64,000 bases of DNA from JADJXV01 sp964527785 (GTDB lineage: Bacteria > Bacteroidota > Ignavibacteria > Kapaibacteriales > UBA961), in contig CAZGNO010000010.1 in NCBI GenBank assembly GCA_964527785.1, forward strand, positions 3,538 to 67,537, in the 5' to 3' direction. The notes beneath the pieces were generated by a model. That model made no database searches, was not told where the DNA came from, and was given only the letters and a program-made list of their open reading frames with translations. The translations under genes were made by a program, and so were the position numbers. This document shows, one piece after another, positions 54,534 to 63,242 of the stretch. Position 1 is the stretch's first letter. Each line of letters begins with the position of its first letter.

Positions 54534-55793
54534 TTATTCTTCAAATGCCTTGAAGCAGAGTGATGCATTATGTCCGCCAAAACCAAATGTATTGCTGATT
54601 GCAGCACGTATCTTCCTTGCTATCGGCTTATTGGGCACATAGAATAAATCACAAGCAGGGTCAGGAGTTTGGTAATTAATTGTTGGCGGAAGCATGGATT
54701 CTTTGATTGCGAGAACAGTAGCAATTGCTTCGATTGCTCCGGCTGCACCCAATAGATGTCCGGTCATTGACTTGGTGGAACTTACAGCAAGTCCGTTTGC
54801 ATGGTCACCAAATACAGTTTTAATTGCTTCTGATTCGTTCTTATCATTGAACTGAGTTGAAGTGCCGTGAGCATTGATATAATCAATATCGGCAGGCAGC
54901 AGTCCTGCATCTTCTATACAAATTTGCATGGAGCGTACTGCACCTTCACCGCCGGGCGCCGGTTGCGTAATATGAAACGCATCGTCAGTTAAACCCATTC
55001 CACTTACTTCTGCATAGATTTTTGCACCGCGATTCATTGCGTGCTCAAGGGTTTCGAGGATGAGCATACCGCTTCCTTCGCCCATAACAAACCCATCGCG
55101 TTCAGCATCGAACGGACGGCTAGCTGTTTCAGGTGAATCGTTGCGAGTAGAGAGTGCTTTCATTGCATTGAATCCGCCAATACCCATAGGACAGATAACA
55201 GCTTCTGTTCCTCCCACCACCATAACATCAGCATTACCGCGTTGAAGCAACATCAGTGCATCGGCAATTGAATGTGAAGACGTAGCACACGCTGAAACTG
55301 TAGCATAGTTAGGACCTTTCAGACCCCAGCGAATAGCTACATGACCGGCAGCAATATCCGAAATGAGCATAGGAACAAAAAACGGCGAAATCCTGTCAGG
55401 TTTACCGCCCCGTTCGTAGAGGTTCGTTTGCTGATGGTGGTATGTCCACATCCCTCCAATACCCGAACCAATAATTACTCCTACTCGGTTTTTGTCAGTT
55501 TTCTCAAAATCAATTCCTGAATCTTCTACAGCCATTACAGCCGATGAAATTGCAAATTGAGTAAACAAATCCATGCGTTGAATTTCTTTGCGATTCATGC
55601 AAAGAAGCGGGTCGTAATTCTTTACTTCGCAGGCAAATTTTGTGTCAAATTCTGTAGGGTCGAAACGGGTGATTGATCCACCGCCAGACTTACCGGACAT
55701 CATGCCATCCCAGAATTCACGGGTAGTATTGCCAATCGGCGTTACTGCGCCGATACCGGTAACAACAATTTTTGGAAAATTATAGCGCGGCAT
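54534..55793 (-). CDS. fabF: 3-oxoacyl-[acyl-carrier-protein] synthase II (FabF)
   Basis: A 419-residue condensing enzyme that extends acyl-ACP with malonyl-ACP. The catalytic Cys is in V-S-A-C-A-T-S-S-H-S, the two His in N-A-H-G-T-S-T and S-M-T-G-H-L-L-G-A-A-G, with the usual thiolase-fold start V-V-T-G-I-G-A-V-T-P-I-G-N. Next gene upstream is acpP. Confidence 0.98.
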   Translation of the reverse strand: MPRYNFPKIVVTGIGAVTPIGNTTREFWDGMMSGKSGGGSITRFDPTEFDTKFACEVKNYDPLLCMNRKEIQRMDLFTQFAISSAVMAVEDSGIDFEKTDKNRVGVIIGSGIGGMWTYHHQQTNLYERGGKPDRISPFFVPMLISDIAAGHVAIRWGLKGPNYATVSACATSSHSIADALMLLQRGNADVMVVGGTEAVICPMGIGGFNAMKALSTRNDSPETASRPFDAERDGFVMGEGSGMLILETLEHAMNRGAKIYAEVSGMGLTDDAFHITQPAPGGEGAVRSMQICIEDAGLLPADIDYINAHGTSTQFNDKNESEAIKTVFGDHANGLAVSSTKSMTGHLLGAAGAIEAIATVLAIKESMLPPTINYQTPDPACDLFYVPNKPIARKIRAAISNTFGFGGHNASLCFKAFEE

Positions 55794-55946
55794 AGTTTAC
55801 TTATGTGATTATATCAAAGACACTTGAATTGTAAAATCTTCTCAAAAATGGAAAGAAGGGAACGCAACTCGTAGCAGCACTCCCTCCGGCAAACCGTTTC
55901 GTAATGTCGCTGAGATTACTTTCTATAAAAGTAAGGATCAGAAAAT

Positions 55947-56186
55947 TTACGCAGGAACTTTTGATTCCAAATAGGTAATTGCATCACCAACAGTTTGGAT
56001 TTTTTCAGCGTCAGAATCTTCGATAGTTAGATTAAATGAACGTTCAAATTCCATGATAAGCTCAACCGTGTCGAGCGAGTCTGCACCTAAGTCATTGGTA
56101 AACGAAGCTGCTGAAGTTACTTGTGCTTCTTCAACTCCTAATTTATTAACGATAATTTCCGTTACTTTTTCTGCTACAGCCGACAT
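55947..56186 (-). CDS. acpP: Acyl carrier protein
   Basis: A 79-residue acidic ACP. The phosphopantetheine Ser is in G-A-D-S-L-D-T-V-E-L, after V-T-S-A-A-S-F-T-N-D-L, and helix III follows. It carries growing acyl chains for all Fab enzymes encoded around it. Located between fabG and fabF in the operon. Confidence 0.98.
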   Translation of the reverse strand: MSAVAEKVTEIIVNKLGVEEAQVTSAASFTNDLGADSLDTVELIMEFERSFNLTIEDSDAEKIQTVGDAITYLESKVPA

Positions 56187-56266
56187 AGCTATTCTCCTAA
56201 AATTAAATAAAATATGAAAATATAAATCTACGTAATAAAAACCACTAATTTTTTAAGACCTTCTCA

Positions 56267-57016
56267 TTACATTGCAAGTCCGCCATCTACACACAAAACT
56301 TGACCTGTAACATAATTGGCATCGTCCGACATAAAAAATGCGACGACTGATGCAATTTCATCTACTTGTGCTGCACGTTTTAGCGGGATCATTGTCGAGA
56401 AAGCATTCCGCTGTTCTTCTGTCAATTTTTCGGTCATATCGGTTGCTACATAGCCCGGAGCAATGCAATTTACTAAAATATTTCGAGATGCGAGTTCTTT
56501 TGCCAGAGATTTTGTGAGTCCAATTATCCCTGCTTTGGACGAACAATAATTTACCTGTCCGGGATTCCCGTTAATTCCTACAATCGAACCAATATTTATA
56601 ATCTTACCTTTGCGCTGTGACATCATTGTGCGGCACACTGCTTTGCAGCATAGAAACGCACCCTTGAGATTTGTGTCAATTACATCATCCCAATCTTTTT
56701 CACTCATTCGCATGAGCAATGTATCGCGAGTAATTCCTGCATTATTTATCAAAACATCAATTCGTCCGACTTCTTTTACCACTTCATCTACCAGTTCTTT
56801 CACTGATTGCTCCGAAGAAACTTCTGCGCGGAGGAATCGAACACTCAAACCAATACCGTTCAGCTCATCTTGAATTGCTTTTGCTTTCTCTTCGTTACTG
56901 TTGAATGTGGCATATACTCTTGCACCTTCGGCTGCCAAACGGCGTACTATTGCTTCGCCAATACCTCGTGAACCGCCGGTTACAATTGCTACTTTCCCTG
57001 CAAAACGTTTTTCCAT
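56267..57016 (-). CDS. fabG: 3-oxoacyl-[acyl-carrier-protein] reductase (FabG)
   Basis: A 249-residue short-chain dehydrogenase. Nucleotide motif T-G-G-S-R-G-I-G, N-N-A-G near 90, the catalytic Ser in G-S-I-V-G and Tyr-x-x-x-Lys in V-N-Y-C-S-S-K-A-G, then the family end Y-V-T-G-Q-V-L-C-V-D-G-G-L-A-M. It reduces 3-ketoacyl-ACP in the first reductive step of elongation. Fab operon context makes the assignment firm. Confidence 0.97.
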   Translation of the reverse strand: MEKRFAGKVAIVTGGSRGIGEAIVRRLAAEGARVYATFNSNEEKAKAIQDELNGIGLSVRFLRAEVSSEQSVKELVDEVVKEVGRIDVLINNAGITRDTLLMRMSEKDWDDVIDTNLKGAFLCCKAVCRTMMSQRKGKIINIGSIVGINGNPGQVNYCSSKAGIIGLTKSLAKELASRNILVNCIAPGYVATDMTEKLTEEQRNAFSTMIPLKRAAQVDEIASVVAFFMSDDANYVTGQVLCVDGGLAM

Positions 57017-57054
57017 TATCTTCTCAAAAAAAATCCTAGAGTAAATTTAATTGG

Positions 57055-57969
57055 TTACAATATCTTGTGAATATCACTTGTAGTATCGAACCCTGAAAAT
57101 AATACACCTGTAAGAGTTCTTTTTACCAAACCTTGCAAAACTTTTCCGGGACCAATTTCAATGAAGTTGGATATTCCGGCAGAGTGCATATTCATCATCG
57201 TTTCCGTCCATCGGACGGGTGATACGAGCTGTTCGATTAAAGAGTTTCGTAACTTGTCGGCATTTTTTTCAGGTTTGGCTGATATATTACAATATACATC
57301 AATACTGCTGTTATTAAATTGGGTAGAATGAATGGCTTCGGCAAGCCGCTCTTTTGCTGATTCCAGCAGTGGCGAATGAAATGCTCCGCTCACAGGAAGT
57401 TCCGTTACCATACGCGCACCCGCTTCTTTGAAAGTATTAATGTGTTGGCGTAGAAAATCTGCCGAACCGGAAACTACGACTTGTCCGGGTGAATTATAGT
57501 TTGCTGCTACAATTACCCCGCCATCTCCGTTTAGTTTTTGACAAATATCATTGACAATTTCATCTGCCAACCCAATGACCGCAAGCATGGTACCCGGTAA
57601 ATGTTCGCCTGCTCTGAACATCAATTCGCCTCTGAGTGAAACGAGTTTGAGTGCATCTTCAAAACTAAGTACTCCCGCAGCATAGAGAGCAGAATATTCA
57701 CCGAGCGAATGTCCGGCTACGGCAGAAAATTCCAGCTTGTCGCGTAATAAATCCACTATAATTGCTTCATGGACAAATAATGCGGGCTGTGTATATCGGG
57801 TTTCTTTTAATGTTTCAACCGGTCCTTCGTAACAGATTGTGCTTAGTGAAAATCCTAAGATTTCATCAGCTTGCTTCATCCGTGAAAGTGCTTGCGGAAA
57901 TTCATCCGAAAGCCCTTTTATCATACCGACGTATTGTGAACCTTGTCCAGCAAAAAGAAGTGCATTCAT
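57055..57969 (-). CDS. fabD: Malonyl-CoA:ACP acyltransferase (FabD)
   Basis: A 304-residue acyltransferase. It starts L-L-F-A-G-Q-G-S-Q-Y-V-G-M and has the nucleophile Ser in G-H-S-L-G-E-Y-S-A-L (about 90-100), the catalytic His in V-S-G-A-F-H-S-P-L-L (about 198-207) and a final G-P-G-K-V-L-Q-G-L. It loads malonyl groups onto ACP. Confidence 0.97.
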   Translation of the reverse strand: MNALLFAGQGSQYVGMIKGLSDEFPQALSRMKQADEILGFSLSTICYEGPVETLKETRYTQPALFVHEAIIVDLLRDKLEFSAVAGHSLGEYSALYAAGVLSFEDALKLVSLRGELMFRAGEHLPGTMLAVIGLADEIVNDICQKLNGDGGVIVAANYNSPGQVVVSGSADFLRQHINTFKEAGARMVTELPVSGAFHSPLLESAKERLAEAIHSTQFNNSSIDVYCNISAKPEKNADKLRNSLIEQLVSPVRWTETMMNMHSAGISNFIEIGPGKVLQGLVKRTLTGVLFSGFDTTSDIHKIL

Positions 57970-57991
57970 TACAAAGCAACCTTACAAATAA

Positions 57992-58978
57992 TTATTTCAT
58001 TCCCCAACGGAGATAAATACTACCCCATGTATATCCTGCACCAAAGCTCGCCAAAATAACACCGTCACCGTATTTCAGTTTGCCTTGCTGCCATAATTCT
58101 GAAAGGCAGATTGGGATTGTTCCGGCTGTGGTATTACCGTAACGGTCTATATTAATCATTACTTTATCAGGACTTAAACCCATACGGCGGGCAGTGGCAT
58201 CAATGATTCTCAGGTTTGCCTGATGGGGGACAAGCCAAGATATATCATCAGCCGTCAAATTATTCTTTTCCATTATTTCAGCCGAAACATCAGCCATTCC
58301 GACCACTGCCGATTTAAATACTGTCTGACCGTCTTGAACAGCATAATGCTCTTTATTTTCTACAGTTTCGTGAGAGGGTGGTTTGGCACTTCCTCCTGCT
58401 GTCATATAGAGGTAGTCGCCGCCTTTACCGTCCATTTTTAAAATACTGTCTATGATTCCAACTGCTTTATCATCGGTATGTTCTATTAGTACTACTCCTG
58501 CACCGTCACCAAAGAGGATATACGTTGAGCGGTCATCAGGATTGATAATAGAACTCATCTTATCTGCCCCGCACAGAAGTACTCTTCGAACTCGCTTTGA
58601 TTCTACAAGTGCTGATGCTGTTGTAAGTCCGTATAAAAAGCCGGAGCAGGCAGCCGAAAGGTCGAATCCCCACGCATTGGTCAAACCCAATTTGCGTTGG
58701 ACGGTTGCCGCAGTTGAAGGAAACATATTATCGGGTGTTACGGTGCAAACGATTACGCAGTCAATATCTTCGGGTGTAAGTCCGCGTTGGGCTAGGCATT
58801 CTTTTGCAGCAGGAACAATCATATCGGAGGTAGCACCTTCGAGCATAAAACGACGTTCTTTGATACCGGTACGTGTGCGTATCCATTCGTCGGATGTGTC
58901 CAAACGACTTTCGAAATATGAATTTGGGAAAACATCTGGAGGAACAAAATGAGCTACTGCCGTAATATTTGCGGGCAT
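57992..58978 (-). CDS. fabH: 3-oxoacyl-[acyl-carrier-protein] synthase III (FabH)
   Basis: A 328-residue initiating condensing enzyme. The catalytic triad is visible: Cys in D-L-S-A-A-C-S-G-F, His in W-L-V-P-H-Q-A-N and Asn in Y-G-N-T-T-A-G-T-I-P. It joins a starter acyl-CoA to malonyl-ACP. 15 nt separate its start from the plsX stop. Confidence 0.98.
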   Translation of the reverse strand: MPANITAVAHFVPPDVFPNSYFESRLDTSDEWIRTRTGIKERRFMLEGATSDMIVPAAKECLAQRGLTPEDIDCVIVCTVTPDNMFPSTAATVQRKLGLTNAWGFDLSAACSGFLYGLTTASALVESKRVRRVLLCGADKMSSIINPDDRSTYILFGDGAGVVLIEHTDDKAVGIIDSILKMDGKGGDYLYMTAGGSAKPPSHETVENKEHYAVQDGQTVFKSAVVGMADVSAEIMEKNNLTADDISWLVPHQANLRIIDATARRMGLSPDKVMINIDRYGNTTAGTIPICLSELWQQGKLKYGDGVILASFGAGYTWGSIYLRWGMK

Positions 58979-58993
58979 TGTTGGTTCTTTCGG

Positions 58994-60019
58994 TTAATTA
59001 TTATCGGTTGGAATTGTGAGGGATGCCAGTGTCGTTGCTATTAACCCATTTACATTTTTGGTTGCAACATCTACGGCTCTAACTATCATGTTTTGAATTG
59101 CTTTAGGGGAAGATTTTCCGTGACCGATAATGGCAACTCCATTTACACCGAGCAGGGGAACACCGCCATATTCTTGATAATCAAATTCCTTGAGAATTTT
59201 TCTAAGTGTGGGTGCCATAGCACCGACAGCTAATTTTTCGAGAAAACCTTTGTCGGCGTGCTGCTTTACCTTAGCTTTAAGAACTCCGATGATGCTTTCT
59301 GCGAATTTCAGAATAATATTGCCGGTGAACCCGTCGCAAACAAAAATATCTGCTTCACCAAAGAGAATATCGCGTCCCTCTACATTACCGATAAAATTAA
59401 GGGAACTTTGTTCTAATAGTTGATATGTTTGGAGGACTGTTTCTGTGCCTTTTGTTGGCTCTTCACCTACATTAAGTAATCCTACTTTTGGGCTGTGTAC
59501 ATTCAGTATTTGAGAATAATAAATACTGCCCATAATTGCAAATTCATAAAGATGACGTGGCTTGCAATCAATATTGGCACCGGCATCTACAAGCAGCGCC
59601 GGGCGCGAATTTACAGTAGGGAAGAACGATCCGATTGTAGGGCGACTTACTCCTTTTACCCGTCCTAAAACTAAAGTGGCAGTCGTCATAACTGCACCAG
59701 TATTTCCGGTAGAAACAAAGCCGTCGGCTTTGCCATCGGCATGGAGTTCGATCCCCTTAAATAAGGATGAATTGCGTTTCTTTTTTATAACGGTACTCGG
59801 CTCGTCACCCATTCCCACAATATCATCGGCATGAACGATAGAGTACCGGAGTTTAGAAGTATTGCTTTTTGAAAGAGATGCGAGAATATCTTTTTCACGC
59901 CCTACAAAAATAACCTCCAATTCCGTTTGCGGGGAAATAGATTCAGCTGCTAATATCGCACCTTGCACTTCGTTATCGGGCGCAAAATCTCCGCCCATTG
60001 CATCAAGAGCTATTCTCAT
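58994..60019 (-). CDS. plsX: Phosphate acyltransferase PlsX
   Basis: A 341-residue enzyme that makes acyl-phosphate from acyl-ACP, feeding phospholipid synthesis. The start I-A-L-D-A-M-G-G-D-F-A-P is the PlsX hallmark, followed by G-F-V-S-T-G-N-T-G-A-V-M and G-F-T-G-N-I-I-L-K. Operon context with rpmF upstream and fabH downstream is classic. Confidence 0.97.
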   Translation of the reverse strand: MRIALDAMGGDFAPDNEVQGAILAAESISPQTELEVIFVGREKDILASLSKSNTSKLRYSIVHADDIVGMGDEPSTVIKKKRNSSLFKGIELHADGKADGFVSTGNTGAVMTTATLVLGRVKGVSRPTIGSFFPTVNSRPALLVDAGANIDCKPRHLYEFAIMGSIYYSQILNVHSPKVGLLNVGEEPTKGTETVLQTYQLLEQSSLNFIGNVEGRDILFGEADIFVCDGFTGNIILKFAESIIGVLKAKVKQHADKGFLEKLAVGAMAPTLRKILKEFDYQEYGGVPLLGVNGVAIIGHGKSSPKAIQNMIVRAVDVATKNVNGLIATTLASLTIPTDNN

Positions 60020-60121
60020 TATGCCCTAATTTGGGAGTTTGAAGAATTAATAATCTGCAAGAAAAACACCTCATTGGTAATTGCTTGCTCATTCTTGTTC
60101 GGTGCAACCAATGACAATGTA

Positions 60122-60298
60122 TTATTCTACAGTAATTGCCTTACGACCGTTATAATACCCGCAATCAGGGCAAGCGGCGTGAGATAATTTCATAGAATTA
60201 CAGTTTGGGCAAGTTGAAGTTGTAGGGGCAACTGCTTTGTAATGTGTACGGCGTTTATCACGTCGTGATTTAGAATGGCGGCGTTTCGGATTTGGCAT
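60122..60298 (-). CDS. rpmF: 50S ribosomal protein L32
   Basis: A 58-residue protein that starts M-P-N-P-K-R-R-H-S-K-S-R-R-D-K-R-R, the L32 N-terminus, followed by two C-x2-C zinc pairs (Cys30/33 and Cys43/46). The zinc-ribbon type of L32 is used when zinc is adequate. It lies between yceD and plsX in the expected place, 27 nt after the yceD stop. Confidence 0.97.
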   Translation of the reverse strand: MPNPKRRHSKSRRDKRRTHYKAVAPTTSTCPNCNSMKLSHAACPDCGYYNGRKAITVE

Positions 60299-60325
60299 TA
60301 AAGTACTCCAAAATAAAAAGAAAGT

Positions 60326-60835
60326 TTAATTATTCAAATGTATGTTTTTTAGGGCAGACCAGCGGTCGTCAGTTTTTTGTTCACTTATTATATCACTGCC
60401 AATTTCAGAAATAATCTCATCTAAATTTTTATCCCGAAATTGCGGAGCTACTCGTTTCATTGGCAAATTTAATGCAAGTTCTTCGCTTACCTCAACAGAT
60501 AAATCTATAAACGGTTCATCTTCGCGGATAATGTAAATATCACTATTATTTGCAGCATCTTGCAGTAAAAAAACCTCTGTATCAGCAAGGTATGATACTG
60601 TAATTGTAGCCGTAATTTCCTCAATAAATTCAGTAAGTGAACGGTCACATACAAGCAAAGCACTGCACGTCGCACTACCATTGAAACTATAACGCTTGCC
60701 GGATTTATTCAAAATACCCGACAAAGAAATCGTCCCAAAAAATTCAGGAAACATACCACTAATTTCGCCGACGTTAGCCGAGAGCGAAATCTCTAAGTTT
60801 CCGTCTTTTAACCCTTGAATTGGTATTTTCAGCAT
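60326..60835 (-). CDS. yceD: YceD-family (DUF177) protein
   Basis: A 169-residue protein of the YceD/DUF177 family: L-K-I-P-I-Q-G-L-K-D-G-N-L-E at the start, C-S-A-L-L-V-C-D-R-S-L-T-E-F-I in the middle and D-D-R-W-S-A-L-K at the end. YceD is nearly always encoded directly before rpmF and helps 23S rRNA synthesis or assembly. The ATG at 60835 is chosen because it starts the conserved N-terminus and leaves room for the promoter at 60869-60899; the open frame extends further only through non-coding DNA. Confidence 0.88.
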   Translation of the reverse strand: MLKIPIQGLKDGNLEISLSANVGEISGMFPEFFGTISLSGILNKSGKRYSFNGSATCSALLVCDRSLTEFIEEITATITVSYLADTEVFLLQDAANNSDIYIIREDEPFIDLSVEVSEELALNLPMKRVAPQFRDKNLDEIISEIGSDIISEQKTDDRWSALKNIHLNN

Positions 60836-60868
60836 GATTAAATGTATATACATTTCTATTACAGAATA

Positions 60869-60899
60869 CAAATATACCAATTCTTTGTCTCTTTTGCAA
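60869..60899 (-). promoter_or_regulatory. Promoter of the yceD-rpmF-plsX-fab operon
   Basis: On the minus strand TTG (complement of 60897-60899), a 20-nt spacer and TATATTTG (complement of 60869-60876). It matches the Bacteroidota consensus and lies about 34 nt upstream of the yceD ATG. Confidence 0.7.
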
Positions 60900-61156
60900 C
60901 GAACGAACGTTGCTTTCAAAAAAACTGGGTTTCTTGCTATATAAATAAGGGCATTTTTTGTATTGTTGGGGAAGGCATCACTAAAGATTTTTGGCGAATG
61001 AATCATACTAACGGTCATCAATTTGATGAATTTTTACCAATTGTAAAACTGGCCAATACGATTCACACCCTTCGAAAAGCTAAACGAAAGGTTGTCATTT
61101 TGAAGGTTTTGTCTTGTAAGTAAGGGGACAAAAATAATCGTATTATTCGAATAGCT

Positions 61157-61255
61157 GTCATTCTGATGGAGTCTTCGACTGAAGAATCTCAGCTATGCAC
61201 TACAAAAACTGGACTGAACAGCATACGGAGATTCTTCGCTGCCGCTCAGAATGAC
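61157..61255. repeat. 99-bp inverted-repeat element, copy 1
   Basis: Flanked by GTCATTCTGA and its complement TCAGAATGAC, with inner GAAGAATCT and AGATTCTTC also complementary: a long imperfect hairpin. It shares 19 exact bases (61219-61237) at the same offset with the second 99-bp copy at 63772-63870. The rest of 60900-61300 has no coding signal. Confidence 0.8.
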
Positions 61256-61300
61256 TGAACTAAATTTAGCAATTTAATCTGTCCCAGTACTTAAAAGTAT

Positions 61301-62881
61301 TTAAATGATAGTACCACCTGTCAATGGTGCTGCTTCGTTAATTCCGCAACGTTTCAAAAAGTCGTTAGTGAACATATATCTCTGTACTGAATCCGGCAGA
61401 AATTTCTTCCGTGCTTGAATCCATTTATCAAGGGATGCATCATACATACGTGACAATCGTTGCGGGGAATAATCACCTTCCTGTCCCCAATGTAAAGTAA
61501 AAGGGATACTCAAGCTGTCGAGTTCGGCAAAAACTTTTTTGTAAAAGTTTTGTGTGGCTTCGGAATTAACAGCGGGAAGTTCGATAGTACAAGTAAGTGG
61601 TGCAAACCGTGTAAAAGCTAATGTTGCTTTTGAATTTTTCACAAAACGAATTCCCACAAAACCTGCAAAAACAGAGGATTGAACACAAGAGAATACGGCA
61701 TCAACAGCTGCCTTTGCCTGAGACATTGGAACTCCGAGTTCGACACTTGCTCCGCCGTTCTTTATATGGTAGATAGTCGAATCTCCGAAAATATTACGGG
61801 GCGTTTGAGTGTAACCCGATTGAACTTTTGCTACAGTGTTAAAAAGTTGATTGACAACCAGCGGTACGGCAACTCCGAGTGAGTCAGCTATACCACCGAC
61901 AAGCGATAATATGTCATCTCCGACACGTGTATCTGACGATCCCGGCTCCGGACTGAGCTTTTGGGGGTCGTATGGTCGTTTGAACATGACGCGCAGATAG
62001 GCATTGTTGGTGGATGAGTAAGGGTTGGCAATTATATCAACATGATGGGGGTCTTCTGTGCACTTTATGCCTACACTGTTGAGATATGTTGTAATATTTG
62101 TTGAAGAATTATGATTAAAGTTTGCGAGCAAAGGGAATATGCCTGCTGCTTGTGAGTAGTTTATTCTTATACAATATGTTTCGAGTTGAAACAGGGGTAG
62201 TGTTTCGATAATAAGTCCGTGAATTACCCCGAAACTTCCAAAACTGACCAATGCTGCGTAGAAAAGCTCGTCGTCATTAAGCAGTACTGCCCCAAAAATA
62301 TCACTGAAGTTCTTATTAACTATCGGGTCAGTTTTCGGCTGCAAAATATAATGCTCGTTTTCGCCGGTAACAATATGAAGGGCTCGTACATAATCTTGCA
62401 TAGCTCCTATTTTGAGTGCAGAACCGTGAGTCCCTGTGGAAACTGCTCCTCCAAGTGTTTGACCGTTGCTTGCTCCGGTTGTAGGCAATGAAAATCCTGC
62501 TTTCTCAAGAGCAATGTTTATCTGTACAATCTGGGCACCCGATTGAAAATAAAAAAGCCGTTTCCCGAGCGATGCTTTGTCTGCGAACCAATTCTTTCCG
62601 TCTATGGAAGATTTTCCGATGTTTGCCCAAAATGTAAGGGGTTTTGTATCGTGCATATTATCATTGCATACCGCTACATCGGAGAGTGACCACTTCCCAC
62701 CATACGAACGAACACGCTCCATTTTGCTTCTTGCATCGCGCAGCATTTCTTGTATCCCTTTCAGTCCGTCTTTCCATCCGGTAGTGTTGTGTATCTGGTA
62801 GCGTCGCAGGATTTGTTTTTGAACATTATTATGCTCATTTGCCCATTGATAGTTTTCTGTAATAGTAACTTTAGTACTCAT
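61301..62881 (-). CDS. FAD-linked oxidase (VAO/ALO-like)
   Basis: A 526-residue flavin oxidoreductase. The FAD-binding part shows Q-S-G-A-Q-I-V-Q-I-N-I-A-L-E, then P-T-T-G-A-S-N-G-Q-T-L-G-G-A-V-S-T-G-T-H-G-S (about 135-155), the VAO/PCMH signature including the His that may hold flavin covalently. The C-terminal half carries a sugar-lactone-oxidase-like pattern (T-L-H-W-G-Q-E-G-D-Y, and a final M-F-T-N-D-F-L-K-R-C-G). L-gulono- or D-arabinono-lactone-type activity is a guess. AGGAG precedes the ATG. The Bor-like lipoprotein gene lies 13 nt upstream. Confidence 0.85.
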   Translation of the reverse strand: MSTKVTITENYQWANEHNNVQKQILRRYQIHNTTGWKDGLKGIQEMLRDARSKMERVRSYGGKWSLSDVAVCNDNMHDTKPLTFWANIGKSSIDGKNWFADKASLGKRLFYFQSGAQIVQINIALEKAGFSLPTTGASNGQTLGGAVSTGTHGSALKIGAMQDYVRALHIVTGENEHYILQPKTDPIVNKNFSDIFGAVLLNDDELFYAALVSFGSFGVIHGLIIETLPLFQLETYCIRINYSQAAGIFPLLANFNHNSSTNITTYLNSVGIKCTEDPHHVDIIANPYSSTNNAYLRVMFKRPYDPQKLSPEPGSSDTRVGDDILSLVGGIADSLGVAVPLVVNQLFNTVAKVQSGYTQTPRNIFGDSTIYHIKNGGASVELGVPMSQAKAAVDAVFSCVQSSVFAGFVGIRFVKNSKATLAFTRFAPLTCTIELPAVNSEATQNFYKKVFAELDSLSIPFTLHWGQEGDYSPQRLSRMYDASLDKWIQARKKFLPDSVQRYMFTNDFLKRCGINEAAPLTGGTII

Positions 62882-62894
62882 AATAATTCTCCTT

Positions 62895-63242
62895 TTATTC
62901 TAATGTGCCGCCATTTTGTAAATTTTCTGATGTACAGCGATATACAATATCCATTGGTACTACTGCGCCGAATGTAACAACAGTGCAGAGTGAGTAGAGC
63001 CAGTTTGAGCTGCTACTTACTATATGTAAGCCCTTGCCATCCCCGCAATCAACTGTTTCGATTGGGTCAGACCCTCCCCACCACAATGCATATACAGTTT
63101 TTCTATAGGTATCATCTGCTTTTGAAGATTGAAGGGCACGCACGCTGACAGTGGAGCAACTTTCGCATAATGAGGAGATAGACACGAAACTTACAATCAG
63201 GATAAAGAGCCGCATCTGTTTTTGAATTGTTTGCTGTTTCAT
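62895..63242 (-). CDS. Bor-like lipoprotein
   Basis: A 115-residue protein. The ATG at 63242 gives a lipoprotein signal (R-L-F-I-L-I-V-S-F-V-S-I-S-S-L-C-E-S-C-S). The mature part recalls the Bor/Iss family: Y-A-L-W-W-G-G, V-D-C-G-D-G-K-G-L-H-I-V, L-C-T-V-V-T-F-G-A-V-V-P-M-D-I-V-Y-R-C. Bor members confer serum resistance in enteric bacteria; the role in this organism is unknown. It precedes the FAD oxidase gene in the same direction. Confidence 0.75.
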   Translation of the reverse strand: MKQQTIQKQMRLFILIVSFVSISSLCESCSTVSVRALQSSKADDTYRKTVYALWWGGSDPIETVDCGDGKGLHIVSSSSNWLYSLCTVVTFGAVVPMDIVYRCTSENLQNGGTLE

